Source of the DNA: Rikenellaceae bacterium
GTDB lineage: Bacteria; Bacteroidota; Bacteroidia; Bacteroidales; Rikenellaceae
Assembly (NCBI GenBank): GCA_015059905.1
Contig: SUZN01000002.1
Location: 191,742-255,741, forward strand
DNA: 64,000 nt
Direction of reading: 5' to 3'
A model generated the notes under the pieces. The model was given only the letters and a program-made list of their open reading frames with translations, did not search any database and was not told where the DNA came from. A program made the translations under genes and the position numbers. This document shows positions 1 to 8,921 of the stretch, one piece after another (position 1 is the stretch's first letter; each line of letters starts with the position of its first letter).

Positions 1-866
1 CGGTATATCTTTTACGCTGATTTGAGACAAAATTACCAAGCGAATAGACCACAATCCGTCCCGCCTCATCTTGCTCATAGGGTTGCACAACGTGAGGGTG
101 CGAGCCGACAATAATATCCACACCATTACGTTTCAGAAACTCCGCCATCCGTCGTTGGCTGCGGTTGGGTTGGCGCTCATACTCATTGCCCCAATGCAGA
201 AAAGCCACCACGCAATCAACCTTATCTCGCTCAATCATCTGCAAATCGCGCCCCATAGCCACCGTATCAAGCAAATTGACGACCACACCCTTTGGCACAG
301 GTATGCCATTTGTTCCGTAGGTGTAGTTCAGCATCGCCAGACGCACACCGCCACGCTTGATGTATTTTATGTTATTTTGCCGAAAATCTGCGCTATCGCG
401 GAACACTCCCATACGTTCAATAGCCAAAGAATCAAGCACATCTGCCGTTCTGCGAACACCCACAGCACCTCTATCCAGGCAGTGGTTATTCGCCAGCAGA
501 GCCACGTCCACACCCATATCCCGCATCGCCACAGCAACCTCCGACGGAGAGCAGAAGCAGGGATAACCCGTATATTCGCCACCGCGCGAGAGGGTTGTTT
601 CGAGATTTACAACAGCGAGGTCGGCATCACGAAAATAGTTTGCCACATATCGAAACGACTCGGTGTAATCATAGCTACCATCCGCCTGACGTGCCGCCGT
701 AAGCTGTGGCGTGTGCTGCATCAAGTCGCCCGCCACGACCATACGCAGACGTTTGGGCGGAAGCTCCACCTGTGGTGGCTCCTGACAAAGGTCATAGTGC
801 GACACAAAGCATAGCGGCAAAAGTGCCGCTGCAAACATCAAGACTATGGGAATTATCTGTTTCACA
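1..866 (-). CDS. CapA-like metallophosphoesterase-family protein, 3' end cut by window edge
   Basis: The reverse strand encodes about 288 residues of a CapA (PGA_cap) protein, a calcineurin-like fold linked in Bacillus to poly-gamma-glutamate capsule export and common as an uncharacterised exported protein in Bacteroidales. After a hydrophobic N-terminus come the family signatures: VVAGDLMQ, AVVNLETTLSRGG, VALLANNHCLDRG, AFLHWGNEYE and IIVGSHPHVVQP, ending in YSLGNFVSNQ at the window edge. The start is uncertain. I use GTG at 866-864; the frame stays open a little further upstream through TTG codons, but that stretch overlaps the terminator of the upstream gene. No poly-glutamate synthesis gene (capB/capC) is visible beside it, so a capsule role is not supported here. 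Confidence 0.85.
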
Positions 867-894
867 ATGCCAAAAATAAGAAAAAATCCCCATA

Positions 895-934
895 CAAACA
901 ACAAAAGGGTCTCCGATAGCAAAATCGGAAACCC
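895..934 (-). terminator. Rho-independent terminator of the porin-like gene
   Basis: An 11-bp stem with one mismatch (arms 907-917 and 924-934) reads GGGTTTCCGAT...ATCGGAGACCC on the minus strand and is followed by a T-rich tract. It sits about 30 bp past the stop codon at 965 and just before the CapA-like start, so it separates the two genes. Confidence 0.75.
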
Positions 935-964
935 TCATCTCATTTCGCAAGTTAGAGCGAGAGG

Positions 965-2308
965 TTAAAAATTATACTGCACCATAATACTCAAGCGGTT
1001 GGCATCGCCCTTCAGTCCATCCATATTCTTGCGTCCTCCGTGCAAATACTCCGCCGCGAGGGTAAAGTTATCGGTGAGCTTGTAGAATACGTTTCCGAAG
1101 ATGTAAGTTCCTCGGCGATACTCACTTGCAGCATAGTAACCATTATGTTGCTCCACACGAGCCACCGAGTATCCGCCCGAAAACCAAAAGACCTCGGGGA
1201 TGATATTCACCTGCGCCGAGCCCTGCACTGCCCACATAGGCATAGTCTGTATCTGATTGAGATTTTCGGGATTTGGAGTGAAATCGAGTCCGCTGCCTGT
1301 CAAGTCCTGAATATATGGCGTAATACCCTTGCCGTAGATACCGTTGAAATAGAGCGTAAACATATCACACAGAGCCAAGCGACCACTCGCCTGAACACCC
1401 CAGCCAAAGAGGCTTGTATTCTCGCCCGTTGTGGCATTATGCAGATACATATTTCTTAACACCGCCGAGGCTCTCACGTGGCTGCGACACTCTCGACCCC
1501 ACGAATACTCGACATACATAGGCACATCGGGTACACGTTGTGAGATAGGGCGGAAATGTTCGCCATAGGTGCCACTGACGACAGGCATCTCCAGCGCAAG
1601 ACCCATCGTCAGATGATTTTGCAACACCGAGAGTTCATAGCGTAACATCGTGGCAAAGTTGAAGTTATAGGCGTTAGGACCTCGATGGTCGATTGTCTCA
1701 GGCACAGCACGAAGGTCACAGAAGGTAGTCACATCACGACCAGCCGTAAAGCCCAACATTGAGACATAAGCCGAGCGCAGGTGAGGGGTATAAGAAAACT
1801 CCTCGCCACCACGAAAATCCATATCAACATAGGCAACCACAGGACCCAGCTTGCGCGACTTAATCACCGCCTTGGTAAAGAGGCGTGACGCTGTCGCATC
1901 CATCATCACACGCTGACGGTTGGCATAGGTTGCTGTCATAGGGATGGCGTAAGGCACAAAGTCGATATCATCCACCGCACCCTTAAAATCGTAGCTTGTT
2001 CGCAGATTGATATAACCGCCAATACCCAACGCAAAGCGGTTGTTGCGCGTAGAGAAGATAAACTGCGGATTAGGAGTCTGCTGAAAGCCCTCACGCGAGG
2101 TCATCTCAAACATCTCAATCACATCATTTGCACCCCTCTGCTGCTCTGCCACAAGCTCATAGGCACCACCATGATGACCTCTGCCGCCTCGCTCCGAGAG
2201 CATCATAAACACCGTCGGCTGATACTCCTCGCTCGACGATTGAGCCGACACGCCACCCACCGAGAGCAGCAGCGCAGCCAACAAAACAAAATGTCGAATT
2301 GTCTTCAT
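965..2308 (-). CDS. Outer-membrane porin-like beta-barrel protein
   Basis: A 447-residue exported protein. Residues 1-22 are a Sec signal peptide ending VSAQ. The body is rich in alternating aromatic/polar strands (for example GIGGYINLRTSYDF, VVAYVDMDFRGG) and ends in a terminal Phe (IMVQYNF), the usual outer-membrane insertion signal. The GGYI opening strand and overall size resemble the DcaP/phosphate-selective porin group, but I recognise the fold type rather than a specific family. About 100 residues between the signal peptide and the barrel are low in hydrophobic periodicity and may form a periplasmic N-terminal segment. Monocistronic: it has its own terminator, and a divergent gene lies upstream. 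Substrate unknown. Confidence 0.7.
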   Translation of the reverse strand: MKTIRHFVLLAALLLSVGGVSAQSSSEEYQPTVFMMLSERGGRGHHGGAYELVAEQQRGANDVIEMFEMTSREGFQQTPNPQFIFSTRNNRFALGIGGYINLRTSYDFKGAVDDIDFVPYAIPMTATYANRQRVMMDATASRLFTKAVIKSRKLGPVVAYVDMDFRGGEEFSYTPHLRSAYVSMLGFTAGRDVTTFCDLRAVPETIDHRGPNAYNFNFATMLRYELSVLQNHLTMGLALEMPVVSGTYGEHFRPISQRVPDVPMYVEYSWGRECRSHVRASAVLRNMYLHNATTGENTSLFGWGVQASGRLALCDMFTLYFNGIYGKGITPYIQDLTGSGLDFTPNPENLNQIQTMPMWAVQGSAQVNIIPEVFWFSGGYSVARVEQHNGYYAASEYRRGTYIFGNVFYKLTDNFTLAAEYLHGGRKNMDGLKGDANRLSIMVQYNF

Positions 2309-2397
2309 AACTGTTAGATTTTGAAATTATTATACCTTCAATAGTTATCCCGAGCAAAGTCAAGAGTTTCAAAAGCACATTATTAAAATAAAATCCG

Positions 2398-2405
2398 TAA
2401 CTTTG
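2398..2405 (+). promoter_or_regulatory. Bacteroidota -7 promoter box for the metallophosphoesterase gene
   Basis: TAACTTTG matches TAnnTTTG exactly and lies 38 bp before the ATG at 2444. No TTTG is present at the expected -33 position. Confidence 0.5.
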
Positions 2406-2443
2406 TCCAAGATATAACTCACGCCCTCAAAATCGCAACTAAT

Positions 2444-3667
2444 ATGCCAAATGGTTGCGCCTGGGGCACGGCAACACGACACACTATGGCTTGGATATTT
2501 ACATTTTGCTCGCTGCTTTCGCTTCTGCTGGACTACCTGATGCTCAGCAGGCTCTGCCACAACCCGAAACGTCAGAGGGGCTGGATGATAACACTCGCCA
2601 TTCTCGACACATTACCCACCATTATCAACCTGCCGCTATATCTATTCTCGTTCGACAACCACATACCGATGAGTGCGCTGGCTTGCTGGACAAACTACCT
2701 CTTTATGGTGGGCGTGGTGGCGCGTTTGCCATTTAGTTTCTTCTACGTCATCAGCCGCAACAAGTGGGTGAGGGCAGTGGGCGCTGCGTGTAGCCTTGTG
2801 GCAGTGGCGCTGTTCCTCTACGGAATGGCTGTTACTCGTACCGATTATGTTGTAAATGAGGTTACAATACAATCCTCACGTCTGCCGCAGGCGTTCGATG
2901 GTTACCGCATAGTACAGATAAGTGACATCCACGCTGGCAACCTCGTCGATGCAGAAAAGGAGATTGCCGAGGTGGTTGAGTTGAGCAACTCGCTAGATGC
3001 CAATATGGTGGCATTTTGCGGCGATATGATAGACATCCGCCACAGCGAGATTACACCGCAAATAGTTAATATACTGAAGCGTCTGAAGGCAACAGATGGT
3101 GTATATTCCATCACAGGCAACCACGACATCGGAGTATATATTCGCGACTCTATACGCCTAACACTCAAAGAGAACACACGCCAGCTGATGGAGAAGCAGC
3201 GGCAGATGGGATGGCGCACGCTTGACAACCAAACCGAATACATCCATCGCGGCAAGGACTCCATCTCGCTCACAGGAATATCCTTCTCGCAGTCGTTGCA
3301 GGAGAAGCGTCACTCATCAAATATGTCGCAGGTGACGCTTGACAGTATATATATCAACACACCACGCGAGGTATTCAACATCACGCTCGTACACCTGCCG
3401 CAGCTATGGGATAATATCCGCGAGGCGTACCCTGCCGACCTGACACTCTCGGGGCACGTTCACGCAATGCAGATTGCCGCCAAAGTGGGGCAGTGGCGAC
3501 TATCGCCATCGATGCTACTCTACAAACGATGGAGTGGGCTGTATGAGGAGCAAGGGCGATACTTATATATAAATGATGGCGTAGGCTACGGATTATACCC
3601 AATGAGAATAGGGGCACGACCCGAAATAACCCTGTTAGAGCTAAAGTGCAGTCAAAAACAGCAATAG
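2444..3667 (+). CDS. Membrane-anchored metallophosphoesterase (YkuE/YaeI-like)
   Basis: 407 residues. The first ~130 hold four hydrophobic segments; the rest is a calcineurin-like phosphoesterase domain facing, by family analogy, the periplasm. The metal-binding series is visible in order: QISDIHAGN (D-x-H), FCGDMID (GD), TGNHD, VHLPQ, and SGHVHAMQ, which replaces the more usual GHTHGGQ. The domain ends YGLYPMRIGARPEITLLEL, a family hallmark. Relatives hydrolyse lipid-linked or phosphodiester substrates in the envelope; the substrate here cannot be told from sequence. A single gene, divergent from the porin-like gene. Confidence 0.85.
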   Translation: MPNGCAWGTATRHTMAWIFTFCSLLSLLLDYLMLSRLCHNPKRQRGWMITLAILDTLPTIINLPLYLFSFDNHIPMSALACWTNYLFMVGVVARLPFSFFYVISRNKWVRAVGAACSLVAVALFLYGMAVTRTDYVVNEVTIQSSRLPQAFDGYRIVQISDIHAGNLVDAEKEIAEVVELSNSLDANMVAFCGDMIDIRHSEITPQIVNILKRLKATDGVYSITGNHDIGVYIRDSIRLTLKENTRQLMEKQRQMGWRTLDNQTEYIHRGKDSISLTGISFSQSLQEKRHSSNMSQVTLDSIYINTPREVFNITLVHLPQLWDNIREAYPADLTLSGHVHAMQIAAKVGQWRLSPSMLLYKRWSGLYEEQGRYLYINDGVGYGLYPMRIGARPEITLLELKCSQKQQ

Positions 3668-3767
3668 CAAAGCAGTAGCGAGCTCACAAAACGCACGTTG
3701 AAAATCAACACATTACAACAACAGCACATTTTTTAGACTAAAATTATTAAAAAATTTTGCTCAAAAA

Positions 3768-3798
3768 TTTGCAGAATAACATTTTTGTACTACCTTTG
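3768..3798 (+). promoter_or_regulatory. Promoter of tRNA-Asp
   Basis: TTTG (3768-3771), a 19-bp spacer, then TACCTTTG (3791-3798): an exact match to the Bacteroidota housekeeping sigma consensus TTTG/N19/TAnnTTTG. The tRNA begins 18 bp after the -7 box. Confidence 0.8.
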
Positions 3799-3816
3799 CA
3801 ATCGCAATCAGCAAAT

Positions 3817-3890
3817 GGTGCGTTAGTTCAGCTGGTTAGAATACGTGCCTGTCACGCACGGGGTCAGGGGTTCGAGTCCCCTACGCACCG
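3817..3890 (+). tRNA. tRNA-Asp (anticodon GTC)
   Basis: Complete cloverleaf: the acceptor arms GGTGCGT/ACGCACC pair over 7 bp, the D-loop contains AGCTGGTTAGA, the anticodon stem CGTGC/GCACG encloses CTGTCAC with GTC at 3851-3853, and the T arm is AGGGG-TTCGAGT-CCCCT. Discriminator base G at 3890. CCA is not encoded (CAA follows), so it must be added post-transcriptionally. Confidence 0.97.
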
Positions 3891-3905
3891 CAAACAAGAT
3901 GGCGA

Positions 3906-3934
3906 GCGACTGAATATTATCAGTCGCTTTTTTT
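3906..3934 (+). terminator. Terminator of tRNA-Asp
   Basis: Perfect 8-bp stem GCGACTGA/TCAGTCGC with a 6-nt loop followed by seven T residues. Confidence 0.85.
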
Positions 3935-4045
3935 ATGCCTTTATTTTACGTGAGTAAACTCCCGTAAGTTTAGCATCCCAAACTTCAACAACCTTTCTCA
4001 ACTCATTCATTTCGACCTACCTATATTATATTTGAGAATTTATGC

Positions 4046-4053
4046 TATCTTTG
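4046..4053 (+). promoter_or_regulatory. -7 promoter box for the GH92 gene
   Basis: TATCTTTG matches TAnnTTTG exactly, 47 bp before the ATG at 4101. No clear -33 TTTG. Confidence 0.5.
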
Positions 4054-4100
4054 CAAAAAGCAACAAACAAGTGTAACTACAAACTTTAATCACTAATAAT

Positions 4101-6443
4101 ATGAAAAAGAATTTTTTGCTTTGCATTGTGGCTCTGTGTGTGAGTGCTGTTGCGGTGTTCGCCCAGCAGGCAAAACGACCCATTGATTATGTCAATCCGA
4201 TGATTGGCACCGACGGTATGGGACACACATTCCCTGGTGCGTGCGCTCCTTTCGGCATCGTGCAGTTGAGCCCCGACACCGACACTATTCCTCACAACAT
4301 CAACGGTCAGTATCAACCCAAGACTTATGAGTATTGTGCTGGCTATCAATACAAGGACAAGACAATAGTCGGCTTCAGTCATACCCACTTCAGCGGTACA
4401 GGTCACTCCGACCTGGGCGACATTCTCATTATGCCTACCACAGGCGAGCTAAAGCTTAATCCAGGCACCGCCGACAATCCCGATGCGGGCTACCGTTCAC
4501 GTTTTTCGCACGAGAGCGAGAAGGCGACACCTGGCTATTATGAGGTGACGCTTGATGACTACAAGGTGAAGGCACAGCTCACCGCAACACCTCGTGTGGG
4601 CGTGCATCGTTACACATTCCCCAAGGATGAGCAGGGTCGTATCATTCTTGACCTCAATCACGGCATATACAACTACGACGGCAAGACGCTGTGGGCATCC
4701 ATCCGCGTCGAGAACGACCATCTGCTGACAGGTTACCGTATCACAAACGGCTGGGCGAGAACAAATTACACATATTTCGCAATCTCATTCTCGCAGCCAA
4801 TCAAGAACTACGGCTACCGCGATATGCAGCGCATACTCTACAACGGCTGGTGGCGCAAGTTCCCCGTAAACAAGAATTTTCCCGAGATGGCGGGTCGCAA
4901 GGTGGTCTCATATTTTGAGTTTGACACACAGGCTAACCCCGAGCTTGTGGTGAAGGTTGCACTCTCTGCCACAAGCACCGAGGGTGCGATAAAGAACCTT
5001 GAGGCGGAGGCTGCCGACAAGAGCTTTGAGCAGATAGCAGTCCAGACAGCACAGAGCTGGAACAAGGAGCTTTCGACAATCGAGGTGGAGGGCACAGAGG
5101 ACCAGAAGGCGATGTTCTACACATCGTACTACCACACGATGATTAACCCATCAATCTATATGGATGTCGATGGCAAATATCGCGGTCTGGACCAGAACAT
5201 ACACTCTGCCGACGGCTTCAAGAACTACACGATATTCTCATTGTGGGACACTTACCGCGCCGAGCACCCATTCTTGATGCTGATGAAACCACAGCAAGCG
5301 CGCGATATGGCAATGTCGATGATTCGCCACCAGCAGCAGAGCGTTCACGGTTTGTTGCCTGTGTGGAGTCATATGGCAAACGACAACTGGTGTATGAGTG
5401 GTTATCACGCCACATCGGTGTTGGCTGACGCGATAGCAAAGGGTGCAGACATCAACAGCGACGAGGCGCTGAAGGCGATGGTGACAACCTCAAATGTGGG
5501 CTACCTCGAAGGTCTTGGCGAGTATGTTGAGCTGGGTTATGTGCCGCTGGAGGCTTCGGGCACTGCGGCATCTACTACGCTGGAGTATTGCTACGACGAC
5601 TGGGCAATCTACAACACAGCCCTCAAGACGGGCAACAACGAGGTAGCAGAGCGTTATCGTGAGCGTGCGCTGAATTACCGCCGCCTGTACGACAAGGAGA
5701 TTGGCTTTGCGCGTCCACGCTTCCGCAATGGCGAGTTCAAACCCGAGTTTGATGTATTGCAGACTCACGGCGAGGGTTTCATCGAGGGCAACTCTTGGAA
5801 CTTCTCATTCCACGTTCCACACGATGTCTTTGGCGTTATCAAACATATGGGTGGCGAGAAGGAGTTTGTGCGTAAGCTCGACGAGTTGTTCGGTATGCAC
5901 CTGCCAGAGAAGTACTACGAGGCAAACGAGGATATCACAGCCGACTGCCTCATTGGCGGCTATGTGCACGGCAACGAGCCAAGTCACCACATCCCTTATC
6001 TCTACGCCTGGACTTCGCAGCCCTGGAAGACTCAATATTGGGTGCGCGAGGTGATGAACAAGATGTATAAGAATCATATTCGCGGCTTGGGCGGCAATGA
6101 CGACTGCGGACAGATGTCAGCGTGGTATATCTTCACAGCTATGGGCTTCTATCCCGTATGCCCTGGCACTGACCAATATGTTTTGGGTGCGCCATACCTG
6201 CCTTATATGAAACTCACACTCCCAAACGGCAAGATGTTGGAGATTAAGGCAGAGGGTGCAAGCGACACAAACCGCTACGTCAAGAGCGTCACTCTCAACG
6301 GCAAGCTATACACAAAGACTTACCTCACCCACGCCGACCTCACAGCAGGCGGCACGCTGGAGTTTGTGATGAGCTCAAAGCCCAACAAGCGTCGCGGCAC
6401 AGCTCCCGCCGACAAGCCTTATTCACTCACCCAGGGCGAGTAA
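4101..6443 (+). CDS. Glycoside hydrolase family 92 alpha-mannosidase
   Basis: 780 residues, full length for GH92, enzymes that release mannose exo-wise from high-mannose N-glycans or yeast mannan with Ca2+ help. A signal peptide (1-21, ending VFAQ) exports it, with no lipobox, so it is probably periplasmic. The N-terminal beta-sandwich opens with the family signature DYVNPMIGTDG...FPGACAPFGIVQLSPD. In the catalytic (alpha/alpha)6 domain the acid lies in GNEPSHH (E626) and the base in GNDDCGQMSAWY (D667/D668). The region GTDQYVLGAPYLPYMKLTLPNGK is also typical. It stands alone, without SusC/SusD or other glycosidases nearby, so it is not part of an obvious polysaccharide utilisation locus. Linkage specificity (1,2 is commonest) is inferred. 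Confidence 0.95.
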   Translation: MKKNFLLCIVALCVSAVAVFAQQAKRPIDYVNPMIGTDGMGHTFPGACAPFGIVQLSPDTDTIPHNINGQYQPKTYEYCAGYQYKDKTIVGFSHTHFSGTGHSDLGDILIMPTTGELKLNPGTADNPDAGYRSRFSHESEKATPGYYEVTLDDYKVKAQLTATPRVGVHRYTFPKDEQGRIILDLNHGIYNYDGKTLWASIRVENDHLLTGYRITNGWARTNYTYFAISFSQPIKNYGYRDMQRILYNGWWRKFPVNKNFPEMAGRKVVSYFEFDTQANPELVVKVALSATSTEGAIKNLEAEAADKSFEQIAVQTAQSWNKELSTIEVEGTEDQKAMFYTSYYHTMINPSIYMDVDGKYRGLDQNIHSADGFKNYTIFSLWDTYRAEHPFLMLMKPQQARDMAMSMIRHQQQSVHGLLPVWSHMANDNWCMSGYHATSVLADAIAKGADINSDEALKAMVTTSNVGYLEGLGEYVELGYVPLEASGTAASTTLEYCYDDWAIYNTALKTGNNEVAERYRERALNYRRLYDKEIGFARPRFRNGEFKPEFDVLQTHGEGFIEGNSWNFSFHVPHDVFGVIKHMGGEKEFVRKLDELFGMHLPEKYYEANEDITADCLIGGYVHGNEPSHHIPYLYAWTSQPWKTQYWVREVMNKMYKNHIRGLGGNDDCGQMSAWYIFTAMGFYPVCPGTDQYVLGAPYLPYMKLTLPNGKMLEIKAEGASDTNRYVKSVTLNGKLYTKTYLTHADLTAGGTLEFVMSSKPNKRRGTAPADKPYSLTQGE

Positions 6444-6450
6444 CGAGGGG

Positions 6451-6490
6451 AATTCAAAATTCAAAATTCAAAATTCAAAATTCAAAATTA
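6451..6490. repeat. ATTCAAAATT direct-repeat tract
   Basis: Several units of the 10-mer ATTCAAAATT directly after the GH92 stop codon. Similar tracts occur at about 12112-12137, 15296-15322 (opposite orientation), 16077-16100 (opposite) and 24236-24256, always intergenic. Confidence 0.8.
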
Positions 6491-6501
6491 CCGCAAATGA
6501 A

Positions 6502-6537
6502 AATAGAGCAGACTTTCCAAGTCTGCTCTATTCTTTT
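6502..6537 (+). terminator. Terminator of the GH92 gene
   Basis: Perfect 14-bp stem (arms 6502-6515 and 6519-6532) with a 3-nt loop, followed by CTTTTATA. Confidence 0.85.
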
Positions 6538-6540
6538 ATA

Positions 6541-6654
6541 AAATTGTATAACAAGAGGTATTTTCAGGAACGCGAAACCAGAAAAACCGCAGTTTACTTA
6601 TTGCAAATGAGGATTTTGAGGGCAAGCGTGACGCAAAAACAACCTTGTTAGACG
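6541..6654. repeat. Imperfect-palindrome intergenic repeat, copy 1
   Basis: About 114 bp, clearly similar to 26739-26853. Both copies share AAATTGTATAACAAGAGG at one end, TTTTGAG-GCAAGCGT-ACGCA inside, and CCTTGTTAGACG at the other end. The ends form inverted repeats (TAACAAG/CTTGTTA), and much of the inside can also fold back. The CGTCTAACAAGG end lies 5 nt past the stop codon of hom. Confidence 0.7.
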
Positions 6655-6657
6655 GTT

Positions 6658-7848
6658 TTAGTCATTAGGGTAGGCAGCGATAAACACATCACGCTTACGC
6701 AACTCATCCTGCACCTTGTGTAGTTCACCCAGCGATACGCGACCCACAACATACTTATAGTCGTCAGAGATGTAGTTCTCACTAACCGACTCAAACTTCA
6801 ACAAATCGAGGTCAGCATAATCCTGATAGCGGTAATAGACGCGGAACGAGTGGTCGGTGGTGTATTCAGGCAACTGCGAATCATTACGCTTCTTGTACTC
6901 ATACTTGTAGTCATACAAGCAAGCTGTAATATCACTCAACACAGCCGAGCCCGTAGGGTAGCCACCTGCGCCACGACCGAACATAAACTGCTTGTCGTAG
7001 AAAAGACCCTTGATAACCACTCCGTTGAACTCATCCTCGACACTGTAAATGTATTTATTACGTGAGATAAGCTGTGGCATAACGCACATAATGAGCTTGT
7101 TACCTGCAATCTTCTCAACGTGTGCCACCAGCTTGAAGCGACGCTCCTTCTCATTAGCGAAGCGGATGTCGGCATCGTTCATATTGGAGATACCGTAGGT
7201 AAAAATCTTCTCTGGAGCGACATACAGACCAAAGGCGTGGATGGTGATGATGATAAGCTTGAAGAGCGAGTCCCAGCCATCAATATCGAGCGTTGGGTTG
7301 CTCTCGGCAAAGCCCAAGTCCTGCGCCAGCTTCAGAGCGTCGGTGTATGACATCTTCTCGTTGAAAATCTTTGAGAGGATGAAGTTTGACGAGCCATTCA
7401 GGATACCCTTAACCGAGGTGAGAAGGTCGTTGTCGTAGTACTCCTCAAGGTTGCGGATAACAGGGATACTACCACACGCTGAAGCATCGTACAGCAAAGC
7501 CACATTATAACGCGCCTGCAACTCGATAAGCTCCTCGATGTGGTGTGCCAGCATCTTCTTATTACCCGACACAACAGGCAACTCCATCTGCAACGCACGC
7601 TTTACGATTGTGTAAGCCGCATCGGCATCGTCAATAAGCTCCACGATAAAGTTGATATCAGGGTCGTTAAAGATGTCGTCAGCGTTGTCGGTAAACTCCG
7701 CCTCGATAGCTCGTTTCTTGCTCAAATCACGCACACAGATGCGCTTAATCTCAACATTCTTCGAGCCTATGCGCTTGAGCACATCATACAGACCGCTGCC
7801 CACAGTACCGAAGCCGAACAATCCAATGTTTAATTTCTTTCCGTTCAT
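6658..7848 (-). CDS. hom: Homoserine dehydrogenase
   Basis: 396 residues. It reduces aspartate semialdehyde to homoserine with NAD(P)H, the branch point to threonine and methionine. The N-terminal Rossmann motif is GLFGFGTVGSGLYDVL (9-24). The substrate domain contains the family region GILNGSSNFILSKI...YTDALKLAQDLGFAESNPTLDIDGWDSLFKL. A C-terminal ~65-residue segment may be a small regulatory domain, but I cannot assign it to the ACT family with certainty. It is not fused to aspartokinase. Third and last gene of metY-metX-hom (19-bp gap to metX), so its homoserine feeds directly into the acetyl-homoserine route to methionine. Confidence 0.95.
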   Translation of the reverse strand: MNGKKLNIGLFGFGTVGSGLYDVLKRIGSKNVEIKRICVRDLSKKRAIEAEFTDNADDIFNDPDINFIVELIDDADAAYTIVKRALQMELPVVSGNKKMLAHHIEELIELQARYNVALLYDASACGSIPVIRNLEEYYDNDLLTSVKGILNGSSNFILSKIFNEKMSYTDALKLAQDLGFAESNPTLDIDGWDSLFKLIIITIHAFGLYVAPEKIFTYGISNMNDADIRFANEKERRFKLVAHVEKIAGNKLIMCVMPQLISRNKYIYSVEDEFNGVVIKGLFYDKQFMFGRGAGGYPTGSAVLSDITACLYDYKYEYKKRNDSQLPEYTTDHSFRVYYRYQDYADLDLLKFESVSENYISDDYKYVVGRVSLGELHKVQDELRKRDVFIAAYPND

Positions 7849-7867
7849 AGTTTATCTTGTTTTCGTT

Positions 7868-8884
7868 CTAATCTTTCAAAAAATTGAGAATAATATCGTT
7901 CAACTGCTCGTGCTCCACAAGGAAGCCATCGTGACCGAAGTCAGAATCAATCAAGTGATACTCCACGTTGGGGATGTTCTCCACCAGGATGGTGTGGTCC
8001 GATGGTGGAAACAATATATCCGACGTGATAGCCACCACAAGGCTCTTCGAGCGTATCTTCTTTAGCTGCTCCTCCACCTCTCCTCTGCCGCGACCCAGGT
8101 TGTGAGAGTCCACCGCCTGCGACAGACGATAGTAGGAGTAGGCATTAAATCGGCGACGCAACTTCTCGCCCTGATAACGCTGATAGGAGAGCACACGGCG
8201 CTCAAAGCTCGCCTCGTTGGGGTTGGCATCCTCCTGTGTCTTATCATATGCCATACCGCCGCGATAGCTTAGTAGCGCAATGCTTCGTGCCGTAGCCATA
8301 CCCGCAGCACCTGCATCGTCGGAGCGACTGCCAAACGTTGGGTCGCCCTCGATAGCCATACGCTGGCTCTCGTTGAAAGCCGAAGCCCAAGGCTTGGTAC
8401 GTGGGGTGGTGGCGATGAAGGCTGTACGCTCGGCAAAGTCGGGCTGCATAACACTCCATTCCAGGCACTGAAAACCACCTATCGAGCTACCAATCAATAG
8501 CTTAACACGCTTAATCCCTAAATGCTCCGCCAACAGCTGATGACAACGCACCATATCCCTCACGGTGATGCGTGGGAAGTCGCCATACCACTTCTCGCCC
8601 GTCAAGGGGTTAATCGAGTGGGGTCCCGTAGTGCCATAGTGTGAGCCGAGGAAGTTGGCGCAGATGGTGTAGTACTTCGCAGGGTCGAGAAAGCATCCCT
8701 CCTCCACCGTGTGAGGCCACCAATCTGCCACGTCGGAGTTAGCCGTCAGGGCGTGACACACCCACACCACATTGGATGAGTCAGCATTGCGCTCACCGAA
8801 GGTGTCGTAGGCTATCTCAAGCGAGGGCAGCACCTCGCCCGACTCCAGGCAGAACTCTTTATCGTATTTATAGATTTGTGCCAT
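7868..8884 (-). CDS. metX: Homoserine O-acetyltransferase
   Basis: 338 residues, an alpha/beta-hydrolase that activates homoserine with acetyl-CoA. Visible motifs: NVVWVCHALTANSDVADWW, the nucleophile elbow GSSIGG (Ser134), and the C-terminal SDFGHDGFLVEHEQL that supplies the catalytic His, with Asp in the preceding SDILFPP region. Acetyl rather than succinyl donor is inferred from the MetX family and from the neighbouring acetylhomoserine-using MetY. Middle gene of the methionine operon. Confidence 0.95.
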   Translation of the reverse strand: MAQIYKYDKEFCLESGEVLPSLEIAYDTFGERNADSSNVVWVCHALTANSDVADWWPHTVEEGCFLDPAKYYTICANFLGSHYGTTGPHSINPLTGEKWYGDFPRITVRDMVRCHQLLAEHLGIKRVKLLIGSSIGGFQCLEWSVMQPDFAERTAFIATTPRTKPWASAFNESQRMAIEGDPTFGSRSDDAGAAGMATARSIALLSYRGGMAYDKTQEDANPNEASFERRVLSYQRYQGEKLRRRFNAYSYYRLSQAVDSHNLGRGRGEVEEQLKKIRSKSLVVAITSDILFPPSDHTILVENIPNVEYHLIDSDFGHDGFLVEHEQLNDIILNFLKD

Positions 8885-8921
8885 TTCGTTACTCTATACT
8901 CGCTATTCTCACTTGCCGCGT

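Noticed and set aside
71..814. Long plus-strand open frame of 247 codons
   Set aside because: It is antisense to the CapA-like gene, whose reverse-strand translation shows unmistakable family motifs.
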